A stretch of 64,000 bases of DNA, taken from NCBI GenBank assembly GCA_963377175.1, contig CAUJNA010003813.1, positions 305,580-369,579 of the forward strand, given 5' to 3'. Within the stretch, counting starts at the first letter, position 1. Each line of letters starts with the position of its first letter. The notes under the pieces are model-generated. The model did not search any database, was not told where the DNA came from, and saw nothing but the letters and a program-made list of their open reading frames with translations. This document shows, piece by piece, positions 1-11,045 of this stretch. The position numbers and the translations under genes are program-made. This stretch comes from Effrenium voratum (Eukaryota > Sar > Dinophyceae > Suessiales > Symbiodiniaceae).

Positions 1-1526
1 TTGAGGGGTGTGCCATCCACCAAGTACCCCACATCCGCTGCGTAGACCGAAGTGGGCAGCGGAGAACCCGGGTTGTGCAGGTCTGGCTGCATCCTCTCCG
101 GGTGGTTGATGGCATTGCCTGCAGCGTTCAGGGGCGTTCCGTCCGGAAGGTAGCCGACCGAGTTCGCAAACAGCGCTCTTGGCAACGGAGCTCCCGGATT
201 GTGCAGATCTGGCTGGATGCTCTCAGGGTGGTTGATGGCATTGCCTGCCCTGTTCATTGGAGTTCCGTCCGGCAAGTAGCCCACGTCATTGGTGTACTCC
301 AAGTCGGCATACACGTCCTTCTGGTTGCTGTAGGGATATTGAATTCCATGGGCTCCATGCTTGCCTTGAGCGGCTGTCATAGTAGCAGGTGAGCTTGTCG
401 TTGAAGGCATGCTTGCCGCCGGCACTGGCGCTACCTGTGTTGCCGCCCCACCCTTCAAGGAGTTGTTGCCCGCTGCATTGAGGGGTGTGCCGTCCACCAA
501 GTACCCCACATCCGCTGCGTAGACCGAAGTGGGCAGCGGAGAACCCGGGTTGTGCAGGTCTGGCTGCATGCTCTCCGGGTGGTTGATGGCATTGCCTGCA
601 GCGTTCAGGGGCGTTCCGTCCGGAAGGTAGCCAACCGAGTTCGCAAACAGCGCTCTTGGCAACGGAGCTCCCGGATTGTGCAGATCTGGCTGGATGCTCT
701 CAGGGTGGTTGATGGCATTGCCTGCCCTGTTCATTGGAGTTCCGTCTGGCAAGTAGCCCACATCATTGGTGTACTCCAAGTCGGCATACACGTCCTTCTG
801 GTTGCTGTAGGGATATTGAATTCCATGGGCTCCATGCTTGCCTTGAGCGGCTGTCATAGTAGCAGGTGAGCTTGGCGTTGAAGGCATGCTTGCCGCCGGC
901 ACTGGCGCTGCCTGTGTTGCCGCCCCACCCTTCAAGGAGTTGTTGCCCGCTGCATTCAGGGGTGTGCCGTCCACCAAGTACCCCACGTCCGCGGCGTAGG
1001 TGGAGGCAGGGAGCGGTGAACCATTCTTGTGCGGGTCTGGTTGCATCCTCTCCGGGTGGTTGATGGCATTGCCTGCAGCATTCAGGGGTGTGCCGTCCGG
1101 CAGGTAGCCAACCGAGTTCAGGAAGTGACCCCGAGGAAGCTCAGAACCATCCACATGTGGGTCTGCACCCACCCTCTCCGGATGGTTGATGGCGTTGCCC
1201 GCCTTGTGCATGGGTGTGCCATCCGGCAAGTAGCCGACATCATTGAGGTAGGCAAGATCGGCGTAGGCATTCCTCTGCCGCTCGTAAAGCGCCTCTCCAC
1301 GAGCGACCTTGGATTTGCGCCCACGCGCATGAATGCCAACGGCAGCAGCCACTGCCACTGCCCCGCATGAGCCGGCTGACCAGGCCGATGTGGCACTTGG
1401 CGCCGTCGTAGAAGCAGCTTGGTGGCTCATTTGCCGTGGCGGCGTGGCAGGGGTGGGGGTGGCCACAAAGGCCTCCGCACTCATCAAGGCACTGGCACCA
1501 ACAACCATTGCGCAGGATCGCGACAT
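1..1526 (-). CDS. Plastid-targeted repeat polyprotein, copy 3 (5' part, runs off the window)
   Basis: This is the 5' part of the third array copy. It starts at the ATG complementary to 1524-1526, in the context shared with the other two copies, and stays open to base 1. It carries the leader, module 1, module 2 and most of module 3 of the protein described for the 7100 copy. Compared with the other copies it has a 3-bp in-frame insertion near 1433 in the leader. I see no frame-breaking indel, so it may be the most intact copy here. Function is not recognised. Presence of the gene is secure; the end is outside the window. Confidence 0.85.
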   Translation of the reverse strand, partial: MSRSCAMVVGASALMSAEAFVATPTPATPPRQMSHQAASTTAPSATSAWSAGSCGAVAVAAAVGIHARGRKSKVARGEALYERQRNAYADLAYLNDVGYLPDGTPMHKAGNAINHPERVGADPHVDGSELPRGHFLNSVGYLPDGTPLNAAGNAINHPERMQPDPHKNGSPLPASTYAADVGYLVDGTPLNAAGNNSLKGGAATQAAPVPAASMPSTPSSPATMTAAQGKHGAHGIQYPYSNQKDVYADLEYTNDVGYLPDGTPMNRAGNAINHPESIQPDLHNPGAPLPRALFANSVGYLPDGTPLNAAGNAINHPESMQPDLHNPGSPLPTSVYAADVGYLVDGTPLNAAGNNSLKGGAATQVAPVPAASMPSTTSSPATMTAAQGKHGAHGIQYPYSNQKDVYADLEYTNDVGYLPDGTPMNRAGNAINHPESIQPDLHNPGAPLPRALFANSVGYLPDGTPLNAAGNAINHPERMQPDLHNPGSPLPTSVYAADVGYLVDGTPL

Positions 1527-2250
1527 CTCTCAGGCGACAAAGCTACCACAAATTCAACTATTGGTCAGGGACTGTCTAGCCGGCAAATTGCTGCGAGCAA
1601 ACACCTGAAGCCTGGTGGATGTCCAAAACAACATACAACACACACAAGTAGCCTTGTCAACAAGATGACAATCCCCCTTGCCCCCCAAGACAAGTCGCTC
1701 CTATCATGTCACTGCCTTTTCAAACTCCGCTGCATGGATTAGATTGATAAACACAAAGTGCATCCACGAAATCAGCCTTGCTCCGATTGCATGCATTCAA
1801 TTCGGCCTTGCAGCTTTTGTTTTGCGGCTCGCCTTGCGCTTTCAGAGCAGCCATTGCTTGATTTGTAGGAAGCCAGGCGTGCTTGCACTGCACTACAGCC
1901 AGATTGGCCGAGCCCACACTTGTTGCGGGGCCATGACTTTCTACCAGGGAATCCGGGCTCGCTCTGAAGATCCTTGCATCTGCCCTTGTGATGGACCTCA
2001 CCAAAGACCATTCTACTTTGCGCATTCTGTCCAAGCGAGCCTCGTGTATATTAATTAGAACTATTTGCCGCTTTGAAGCAGCGGAAAAATGATAATTGAT
2101 TCATTGACACTCGAAGCCCCCTTCCGCCTCGCAAAGGGGACTGCCCAATGCGTTAGAAAGGGAGCTACATCTGAAACGGCCAGCCAATGCAATCGAAACT
2201 TTGGGCATTGCCCAGTTGCACAGCTGAAACTATTTCACCAACTATTTACA
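1527..2250. other. Intergenic spacer of the tandem array
   Basis: About 0.7 kb between the start of copy 3 and the stop of copy 2, nearly identical to 4297-5085. It must hold the 3' end of one unit and the promoter or trans-splice acceptor of the next. A short hairpin-capable stretch (CCGCTTTGAAGCAGCGG, about 2069-2085) is present in both spacers. No TATA-like or polyadenylation signal stands out, as is usual for dinoflagellates. Confidence 0.7.
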
Positions 2251-4296
2251 TCAGCGAGAGATGGAGTTGTTGCCAGCCTCCTTCATGGGGGTGCCATCCA
2301 CCAAGTAGCCAACGTCAGCCGCGTATGCAGACGCAGGCAAAGGGGAGCCCGGTGTGTGCTGGTCTGGCTGAATGTTCTCGGGGTGATTGATGGCATTCCC
2401 GGCTCGGTTCATGGGAGTGCCATCTGGCAAGTAGCCCACCTCGTTGGCAAAGTTGGCGCGCGGCAAGGGCGAACCCGGTGTGTGACGGTCAGGCTGACGT
2501 TCTCAGGATGGTTCAGAGCGTTGCCAGCTTTGTTCAAAGGCGTGCCATCAGGCAGGTATCCCACGTCGTTCACGTAGTGCAGGTCAGCAAAGGAATCCTT
2601 CTGGAGCGAATACTCAAAGCCCCCGCTGCGCCTGACTTGCGAAGCAAATCCCACAAACGCCGCAGCAGCCAAGGCCTGTGGTGCTGAAGCAGTGGCCGAG
2701 GACATCGAAGAGCTTGCCGGCGGTGCTGCCTGTGTTGCCGCCCCACCCTTCAAGGAGTTGTTGCCCGCTGCCTTCAGGGGTGTGCCGTCCACCAAGTACC
2801 CCACATCCGCTGCGTAGACCGAAGTGGGCAGCGGAGAACCCGGGTTGTGCAGGTCTGGCTGCATCCTCTCCGGGTGGTTGATGGCATTGCCTGCAGCGTT
2901 CAGGGGCGTTCCGTCCGGAAGGTAGCCGACCGAGTTCGCAAACAGCGCTCTTGGCAACGGAGCTCCCGGATTGTGCAGATCTGGCTGGATGCTCTCAGGG
3001 TGGTTGATGGCATTGCCTGCCCTGTTCATTGGAGTTCCGTCCGGCAAGTAGCCCACATCATTGGTGTACTCCAAGTCGGCATACACGTCCTTCTGGTTGC
3101 TGTAGGAATATTGAATTCCATGGGCTCCATGCTTGCCTTGAGCATCTGCCATAGTAGCAGGTGAGCTTGGCGTTGAAGGCATGCTTGCCGCCAGCACTGG
3201 CGCTGCCTGTGTTGCCGCCCCACCCTTCAAGGAGTTGTTGCCCGCTGCATTGAGGGGTGTGCCGTCCACCAAGTACCCCACATCCGCTGCGTAGACCGAA
3301 GTGGGCAGCGGAGAACCCGGGTTGTGCAGGTCTGGCTGCATCCTCTCCGGGTGGTTGATGGCATTGCCTGCAGCGTTCAGGGGCGTTCCGTCCGGCAGGT
3401 AGCCAACCGAGTTCGTGCAAACAGCGCTCTTGGCAACGGAGCTCCCGGATTGTGCAGATCTGGCTGGATGCTCTCAGGGTGGTTGATGGCATTGCCTGCC
3501 CTGTTCATTGGAGTTCCGTCCGGCAAGTAGCCCACGTCATTGGTGTACTCCAAGTCGGCATACACGTCCTTCTGGTTGCTGTAGGGATATTGAATTCCAT
3601 GGGCTCCATGCTTGCCTTGAGCGGCTGTCATAGTAGCAGGTGAGCTTGGCGTTGAAGGCATGCTTGCCGCCGGCACCGGGCTACCTGTGTTGCCGCCCCA
3701 CCCTTCAAGGAGTTGTTGCCCGCTGCATTGAGGGGTGTGCCGTCCACCAAGTACCCCACGTCCGCGGCGTAGGTGGAGGCAGGGAGCGGTGAACCATTCT
3801 TGTGCGGGTCTGGTTGCATCCTCTCCGGGTGGTTGATGGCATTGCCTGCAGCATTCAGGGGTGTGCCGTCCGGCAGGTAGCCAACCGAGTTCAGGAAGTG
3901 ACCCCGAGGAAGCTCAGAACCATCCACATGTGGGTCTGCACCCACCCTCTCCGGATGGTTGATGGCGTTGCCCGCCTTGTGCATGGGTGTGCCATCCGGC
4001 AAGTAGCCGACATCATTGAGGTAGGCAAGATCGGCGTAGGCATTCCTCTGCCGCTCGTAAAGCGCCTCTCCACGAGCGACCTTGGATTTGCGCCCACGCG
4101 CATGAATGCCAACGGCAGCCGCCACTGCCACTGCCCCGCATGAGCCGGCTGACCAGGCCGATGTGGCACTTGGCGCCGTCGTAGAAGCAGCTTGGTGGCT
4201 CATTTGCGGCGGCGTGGCAGGGGTGGGGGTGGCCACAAAGGCCTCCGCACTCATCAAGGCACTGGCACCAACAACCATTGCGCAGGATCGCGACAT
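2251..4296 (-). CDS. Plastid-targeted repeat polyprotein, copy 2 (frameshifted)
   Basis: Full-length middle copy from ATG at 4296 to TGA at 2251, read in four open pieces. Alignment with the other copies puts three small indels at about 3680 (one G lost in a G run), 3416 (2-bp insertion) and 2496 (one C lost). Otherwise the protein is conserved: leader, four modules and the C-terminal ending NNSISR. Each module holds three copies of a repeat of about 40 residues around VGYLPDGTP and AGNAINHPE. Indels differ from those of copy 1, so they are either sequencing errors or independent inactivations. Not recognised as a known family. Confidence 0.85.
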
Positions 4297-5088
4297 CTCT
4301 CAGGCGACAGAGCTACCACTTACCACAAATTCAACTATTGGTCAGGGACTGTCTAGCCGGCAAATTGCTGCGAGCAAACACCTGAAGCCTGGTGGATGTC
4401 CAAAACAACACACAACACACACACAGTAGCCTTGTCAACAAGATGACAATCCCCCCTTCCCCCCCAAGACAAGTCGCTCCTATGATGTCACTGCCTTTTC
4501 AAACTCCGCTGCATGGAATAGAAAGATTGATAAACACAAAGTGCATCCACGAAATCAGCCTTGGCCCGATTGCATGCATTCAATTCGGCCTTGCAGCTTT
4601 TGTTTTGTGGCTCGCCTTGCGCTTTCAGAGCAGCCATTGCTTGATTTGTAGGAAGCCAGGCGTGCTTGCACTGCACTACAGCCAGATTGGCCGAGCCCAC
4701 ACTTGTTGCGGGGCCATGACTTTCTACCAGGGAATCCGGGCTCGCTCTGCAGATCCTTGCATCTGCCCTTGTGATGGATCACGGCGCACTGTCTCGTGCC
4801 AAGCAGACCATTCATACTTTGCGCATGGAGTACATCATGCCTCGGTATATTAATTAGAACTATTTACTATTTGCCGCTTTGAAGCAGCGGAAAAATGATA
4901 ATTGATTCATTGACACTCGAAGCCCCCTTCCGCCTCGCAAAGGGGACTGCCCAATGCGCTAGAAAGGGAGCTACATCTGAAACGGCCAGCCAATGCAATC
5001 GAAACTTTGGGCATTGCCCAGTTGCACAGCTGAAACTATTTCACCAACTATTTACATCAGCGAGAGATGGAGTTGTTGCCAGCCTCCT
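4297..5088. other. Intergenic spacer of the tandem array
   Basis: Second spacer, about 0.79 kb, between copies 2 and 1. It differs from 1527-2250 only by scattered substitutions and short indels, for example an extra CTTA near 4318 and about 20 extra bases near 4785-4800. No independent gene is visible in it. Confidence 0.7.
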
Positions 5089-7100
5089 TCATGGGGTGCC
5101 ATCCACCAAGTAGCCAACGTCAGCCGCGTATGCAGACGCAGGCAAAGGGGAGCCCGGTGTGTGCGGGTCTGGCTGAATGTTCTCGGGGTGATTGATGGCA
5201 TTCCCGGCTCGGTTCATGGGAGTGCCATCTGGCAAGTAGCCCACCTCGTTGGCAAAGTTGGCGCGCGGCAAGGGCGAACCCGGCGTGTGACGGTCAGGCT
5301 GCACGTTCTCAGGATGGTTCAGAGCGTTGCCAGCTTTGTTCAAAGGCGTGCCATCAGGCAGGTATCCCACGTCGTTCACGTAGTGCAGGTCAGCAAAGGA
5401 ATCCTTCTGGAGCGAATACTCAAAGCCCCCGCTGCGCCTGACTTGCGAAGCAAATCCCACAAACGCCGCAGCAGCCAAGGCCTGTGGTGCTGAAGCAGTG
5501 GCCGAGGACATCGAAGAGCTTGCCGGAGGTGCTGCCTGTGTTGCCGCCCCACCCTTCAAGGAGTTGTTGCCCGCTGCATTGAGGGGTGTGCCGTCCACCA
5601 AGTAGCCCACATCCGCTGCGTAGACCGAAGTGGGCAGCGGAGAACCCGGGTTGTGCAGGTCTGGCTGCATCCTCTCCGGGTGGTTGATGGCATTGCCTGC
5701 AGCGTTCAGGGGCGTTCCGTCCGGCAGGTAGCCGACCGAGTTCGCAAACAGCGCTCTTGGCAACGGAGCTCCCGGATTGTGCAGATCTGGCTGGATGCTC
5801 TCAGGGTGGTTGATGGCATTGCCTGCCCTGTTCATTGGAGTTCCGTCCGGCAAGTAGCCCACATCATTGGTGTACTCCAAGTCGGCATACACGTCCTTCT
5901 GGTTGCTGTAGGGATATTGAACTCCATGGGCTCCATGCTTGCCTTGAGCGGCTGTCATAGTAGCAGGTGAGCTTGGCGTTGAAGGCATGCTTGCCGCCGG
6001 CACCGGGGCTGCCTGTGTTGCCGCCCCACCCTTCAAGGAGTTGTTGCCCGCTGCATTGAGGGGTGTGCCGTCCACCAAGTAGCCCACATCCGCTGCGTAG
6101 ACCGAAGTGGGCAGCGGAGAACCCGGGTTGTGCAGGTCTGGCTGCATCCTCTCCGGGTGGTTGATGGCATTGCCTGCAGCGTTCAGGGGCGTTCCGTCCG
6201 GCAGGTAGCCAACCGAGTTCGCAAACAGCGCTCTTGGCAACGGAGCTCCCGGATTGTGCAGATCTGGCTGGATGCTCTCAGGGTGGTTGATGGCATTGCC
6301 TGCCCTGTTCATTGGAGTTCCGTCCGGCAAGTAGCCCACATCATTGGTGTACTCCAAGTCGCATACGCGTCCTTCTGGTTGCTGTAGGGATATTGAATTC
6401 CATGGGCTCCATGCTTGCCTTGAGCGGTTGTCATAGTAGCAGGTGAGCTTGGCATTGAAGGCATGCTTGCCGCCGGAACTGGCGCTACCTGTGTTGCCGC
6501 CCCACCCTTCAAGGAGTTGTTGCCCGCTGCATTCAGGGGTGTGCCGTCCACCAAGTACCCCACGTCCGCGGCGTAGGTCGAGGCAGGGAGCGGTGAACCA
6601 TTCTTGTGCGGGTCTGGTTGCATCCTCTCCGGGTGGTTGATGGCATTGCCTGCAGCATTCAGGGGTGTGCCGTCCGGCAGGTAGCCAACCGAGTTCAGGA
6701 AGTGACCCCGAGGAAGCTCAGAACCATCCACATGTGGGTCTGCACCCACCCTCTCCGGATGGTTGATGGCGTTGCCCGCCTTGTGCATGGGTGTGCCATC
6801 CGGCAAGTAGCCGACATCATTGAGGTAGGCAAGATCGGCGTAGGCATTCCTCTGCCGCTCGTAAAGCGCCTCTCCACGAGCGACCTTGGATTTGCGCCCA
6901 CGCGCATGAATGCCAACGGCAGCAGCCACTGCCACTGCCCCGCATGAGCCGGCTGACCAGGCCGATGTGGCACTTGGCGCCGTCGTAGAAGCAGCTTGGT
7001 GGCTCATTTGCGGCGGCGTGGCAGGGGTGGGGGTGGCCACAAAGGCCTCCGCACTCATCAAGGCACTGGCACCAACAACCATTGCGCAGGATCGCGACAT
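5089..7100 (-). CDS. Plastid-targeted repeat polyprotein, copy 1 (one frameshift, shortened end)
   Basis: The first 20 residues form a signal-peptide-like segment ending in AEAF. A Ser/Thr/Ala-rich stretch follows, then a second hydrophobic run at residues 53-63 and a basic patch (HARGRKSK). This is the layout of class I leaders for the peridinin plastid. Four modules of roughly 155 residues follow. Each has three repeats of about 40 residues (core VGYLPDGTPLNAAGNAINHP, then a PD.H.PG.PLP stretch), separated by Ala/Pro/Ser linkers beginning LKGGAATQ. Module order and linkers suggest a precursor cleaved into several small mature proteins, as known for dinoflagellate light-harvesting polyproteins; that is inference. 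One base is missing near 6360, and one G is missing near 5092, which makes the frame stop at 5089, about 11 residues early. I do not recognise the repeat. Confidence 0.85.
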
Positions 7101-7193
7101 CTCTCAGGCGACAGAGCTACCACAAATTCAACTATTGGTCAGGGACTGTCTAGCCGGCAAATTGCTGCGAGCAAACACCTGAAGCCTGGTGGA

Positions 7194-7860
7194 TGTGCAA
7201 ACCCACACACAACACACAACTACACAACCAGACTTGCCAATAATCCTTCCTTTTGGTGGCATTGGAAGCCAAGCGTGGCAAAATTTGCAAAGCTGCACAA
7301 ATAGCATGGAGCAGAACACTGACGTTCTTCTCTTCCCTGATTTCGCAGCTGGCCGCTTCTGTGATGAGCTCGGCCGCTTCTGCACACCTGCACCCGTCTC
7401 TCCCAAGAAGTATGCGCAAGCAAGAAATGCGTGGCACTCCGCATTCAAGGCAACCTTTTCATTGAACGCCGTGCTCGCGTTTCTTCTTGCTCGTCTACTG
7501 GTTCATGAGACTGCTGGGCCACCAAATGATAGAGGGCGACCCTTCGCTTTCACATGCAGGCAAGCAATCTGCAAAGACTTGCTTCGCATTGGCCTAGGTT
7601 GGAGGTTTACGTTGATCTGGTGAGCACGAAGGGATGCATCCTTTCTAAATGGCCAGTACCTGGATGTAGCTGTCACATAGCTTTGTTTGCGCACAAAAAC
7701 ACCAACATTTCCTTTGCGCGGTCAACTGGCAACACGCTGTCTGTCAACAGTCAGCATGAACCCACGGAGCTCTTTGAACAAAAGCGCAATGCATGGACCA
7801 GCATCCATGCATCAACTGCTGATGACAGCTGCGCCCGTCATAACCATCAATGAAAACACA
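7194..7860. other. Unique sequence upstream of the array, no supported gene
   Basis: Sequence diverges from the array spacer after about 7193. A frame of 144 codons at 7189-7623 (+) has no recognisable domain, homologous copy or splice context, so I do not call it a gene. The region may contain the promoter of the first array gene. Confidence 0.5.
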
Positions 7861-7867
7861 AACGCAC

Positions 7868-7945
7868 AAACGCACACTCGTAATATGTATATATGTATAT
7901 ATGTATATATTATGTATATATATATACACACGTGAATATATACGC
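7868..7945. repeat. TATATG/TA microsatellite
   Basis: Runs of TATATG followed by alternating TA, flanked by CACA tracts. Simple sequence; no gene. Confidence 0.9.
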
Positions 7946-8429
7946 ATCGTATGACACAAAGGTCAAGGGTGCTACTGCCACGTACCCAATGTGTTGTCCG
8001 GCCTGTTTTCCGCACTTTGCGCCTTTCTGGAGCTTCTCCTGGATTCGAGAGACAAGCGAGGTTCTGCGCTCTCGTTTTCAAAGATATTCATGTGCAAGCT
8101 GGGTGACTGAGAGATGAAACGTATCGAATGTTTGTCTTGAAATCAACGATTTTCAAGACAAAGTGAACATTGATATGGCGGTGTCCATTTTGGGAGGCTG
8201 CCCTTTCTGGGCAATTAAACCACCATTTGTTGAGGCCCCCTAACTTTACGAAACACACACACACACATATATCTTCTTCTTTTTCTGCAACCAACGATTT
8301 TTCAAATCGAGTCAGGTTTCTGCAAACGGGCTCCGTGCAGCTTCTGGACGGCTCCTTTCAGCGCACGCCGCATTTGCCTCTTCTCCTCTGCGAGGAGCAT
8401 TGAGCCCTGGCTGGCGTGACGATTCGGTC

Positions 8430-9260
8430 AAACCATTCTAATCAACTTTGAAAATTATCGAACAGCGCGGGCCCTTATTAAGCTCTGATAAGGGGTCTCC
8501 TTTCTGGAGTGTGCTCAAGTATGGCAAACATATTTTGAAAACAGGATCTCGTGTGGAACTCTTACTAGGTTTCAACTAACATGTTGAAAGGTGTCTTCTA
8601 TGGAGCTCTTGTCAGCTTAAAAAATAAAAATAAATAAAAATAAATAAAACAAAAGGTAAGTTAAGTTGCTTGCTATTGACATATCATATAAGAAGGGTCT
8701 CCTGATCATATTTTTCTACATCTAATTACAAGCTAATAAGATCACCCTTGTTAGATACGTTTCGAACAAGTATTCAAACCTTGTCAAGTGTTAGTTGTAA
8801 GATTCATTTCCAAAAGTTGGCTAACAGCAAAGCCATGTTTATTATCTTGTTAGATACTTTTAACAAACACTGATTGACATCTAATACGAGTCCTCTCATG
8901 AGATACTGTTCAATCTAATTAGGGTGGCCTTAGTAGATACACCTAGTAGGATCGCTCTGTCTAGATTCTTCTTACCATTTGATTAAAGTCTGAGACGGGT
9001 TCCGTACTCGCCACCTTCGGCGTTTTTTCGAAATCTCATAAGGATCCCCGCAATTCAAATTTGATTAAGAACAAAATTTGTTCTTAATCAAATTTGAATT
9101 GCGGGGATCCTTATGAGATTTCGATAAAAACGCTAAATAAGATCACCCTCCAGACTCCAGAACAAAATAATATCTAATACAAGTTCTCTCATTAAAGACT
9201 TTTCAATTGTTTCAATACGGCTTTTCTTGTACGATGCTTTAACAAATAGTTACACGCATT
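8430..9260. other. AT-rich gene-free block with degenerate short repeats
   Basis: Base composition shifts sharply to A+T compared with flanking sequence. Phrases such as TCTAATACGAGTCCTCTCAT, AGATCACCCT and TTAGATAC recur in altered form at about 8730-8755, 8880-8935 and 9140-9200. No coding frame of note. It looks like old repetitive DNA around the palindrome at 9029-9123. Confidence 0.55.
9029..9123. repeat. 95-bp near-perfect palindrome (47-bp arms, 1-bp centre)
   Basis: Arms 9029-9075 and 9077-9123 are exact reverse complements around the A at 9076. Complementarity continues outward through GCG plus a T run with a one-base length difference. Such a structure can extrude as a cruciform or fold as RNA. 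It may be a foldback element or hairpin-type MITE; no terminal duplication was identified. Confidence 0.92.
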
Positions 9261-9269
9261 TCTGGTCTC

Positions 9270-10990
9270 CCGCTTGGATACCATTCAACATTTGATTCAC
9301 ATCTCATCAAGTACGAATCATTGTCGCTGTTTCACAAACAATCCGCGAAAGGTAACCTCTGTCACAAAACTTGAGCTCCCTCATTCGATACTAGGGCAAA
9401 CTACACAACAACAAAAAATGCGTGTTCAACAAAGTATGAATCGAGCTCTAAATGCTGTACTTCTCGGATCTTCTTGGCAATTGAATGGATACGCAGAACT
9501 TCTTGCCAGCGGCAACTGTCATGCTCATGAATCACAGAAGCAAGGTTTGTCGCGCGAAAGGATTGCTCATGATGGAAGACTAGCCTTCGCATGAAGCGGA
9601 GATCCACATGTTGCTTCAAGCATTCAACTTCAGAAACTATTTCAGTCGCAAAACAAAGGATCCAACGCTCATAGCCTTCATCTCCAATTCTTCGGCTGGC
9701 GTTCGGCCTCAGTCCGTGCGAGCTTTGTGCGGACGTGTCTGGTCAATCCAGGGCCATTTTGGTCAAGCCCCTTCCAGGGTAAACAGCAAACGTTGGCAGC
9801 AGCTTTCCAGCCAAGGTGTGAGGGCCACAATGCCTCCAGTGGTCAGAATACTCTGAATCCAGCACGCGTACTCTGCACTTCAGAAGTCCGCAGCACAAAA
9901 TGGCCTTTCCTTTGGAACACGTCCTCTTCCCAGGACCAGGTCCTTTGTTGAATGGGTGACTGGCCTTTACTTTGTCCCTCTTCTTTCAAAACTTTCGAAT
10001 ACCCCTGAACGATTGTTCTTTGTTCCTCTTTGACAACTAGAGAACGGGGAATACGAGTCCTGAATGTTAGAAACGGTCGCTAGAAAAGAAAGTTGCTTCC
10101 GAAGTCCGAATCCTGGGACTGTTTTGGGGTTCGATATTGTGGACAGTTCTGGCAATAAAAAGACAACAAATACCAGATCAAAGCCTGAGCCTGTTTGCTT
10201 GAAAACTGTGGTTTATCCAAGCCCTCCCAGATCAGCGGCCAAAGACCTCAAATGCAGGAATTCCTGCTTTGCACGTGGTCGCCAAGCCACGATTGCAGAA
10301 TATTATACTTAGGGGTTGATCAATATTCCTGGCCCTTAAACGACCATGGCCAACTTTTCCCATTTAATGACAAATATCATTTATTTAGTGATTCCCCCGG
10401 TGGTCATCGCATGTAAAGACCCTTTTGATCAAACTCCATATAGAAATCCGTTGCAACAAATCCAAGGCCCCACAGTTGCACAAAACAGGCGGCCCACAAG
10501 AGCCCCTGATCTGCTTCCATCTGCCTGTTTCGGGTGGCGTGGCTATCTGAAATCTGGGAATCTGGGATAAAGTCTTGGCACTGCTAAACTTGGAATTGGT
10601 AATACTAAATTAAGTACGAGGAAATTGAGATACCGTCTTGGCGATACTCATTTGGAATTGCAATGAATGAACATACTGGGAATCTGAGATTGAGCCTTTA
10701 GAATTCACTTGATGCTAAATTAAGACTGTTGGTAAGGGCTTCCTGGCTTCTAGCTGGCTTCGGTCACCACCTCCAGTGGATGCTTTGGATTTTGGGAACA
10801 GAGTTAAAGTCACCCCAGTGCGTTCTTAGCAAGACACCAAGCAAGAAGGTCAATGCTGATTTTTATGATAAGTCCAGTAAAAGAAGAAAGAAAGGATCTT
10901 TCTCTCTAAACAAGGATTTTCCAAACGCGTTTTAACGCACCTCTGGGGATTCTTACACTTGTCCGTCCAGAAAACAACCTTGTCCTGCAA
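9270..10990. other. No supported gene
   Basis: Non-repetitive sequence with only short frames lacking domain motifs or convincing splice sites. Phrases around CTGGGAAT and TTGGAATT near 10550-10690 are mildly repetitive. Confidence 0.5.
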
Positions 10991-11045
10991 GCGTCCTAAA
11001 CGTTAAAATGCAGCAGAAAGCGTGTTTGGCACTGTCTAACGCTTA

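Larger units (their letters stand above)
1..7193 (-). repeat. Tandem gene array, three units of about 2.8 kb
   Basis: Three copies of one gene plus spacer lie head to tail. Start codons are at 1526, 4296 and 7100, so units are 2,770 and 2,804 bp. Both spacers between copies (about 1527-2250 and 4297-5085) are nearly identical. Similarity ends near 7193, just upstream of the 7100 start, so this is the 5' edge of the array, which continues past the left end of the window. Such arrays are a known habit of highly expressed dinoflagellate genes. Confidence 0.93.

Noticed and set aside
75..392. 105-codon plus-strand frames (also 552-869, 2847-3164, 5653-5970 and similar)
   Set aside because: They recur because the array repeats, and lie antisense to the conserved minus-strand repeat protein, which has the leader and cross-copy conservation. 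Shadow frames.
7744..8117. Frames across the TATATG tract
   Set aside because: Low-complexity Tyr/Ile runs from a microsatellite.
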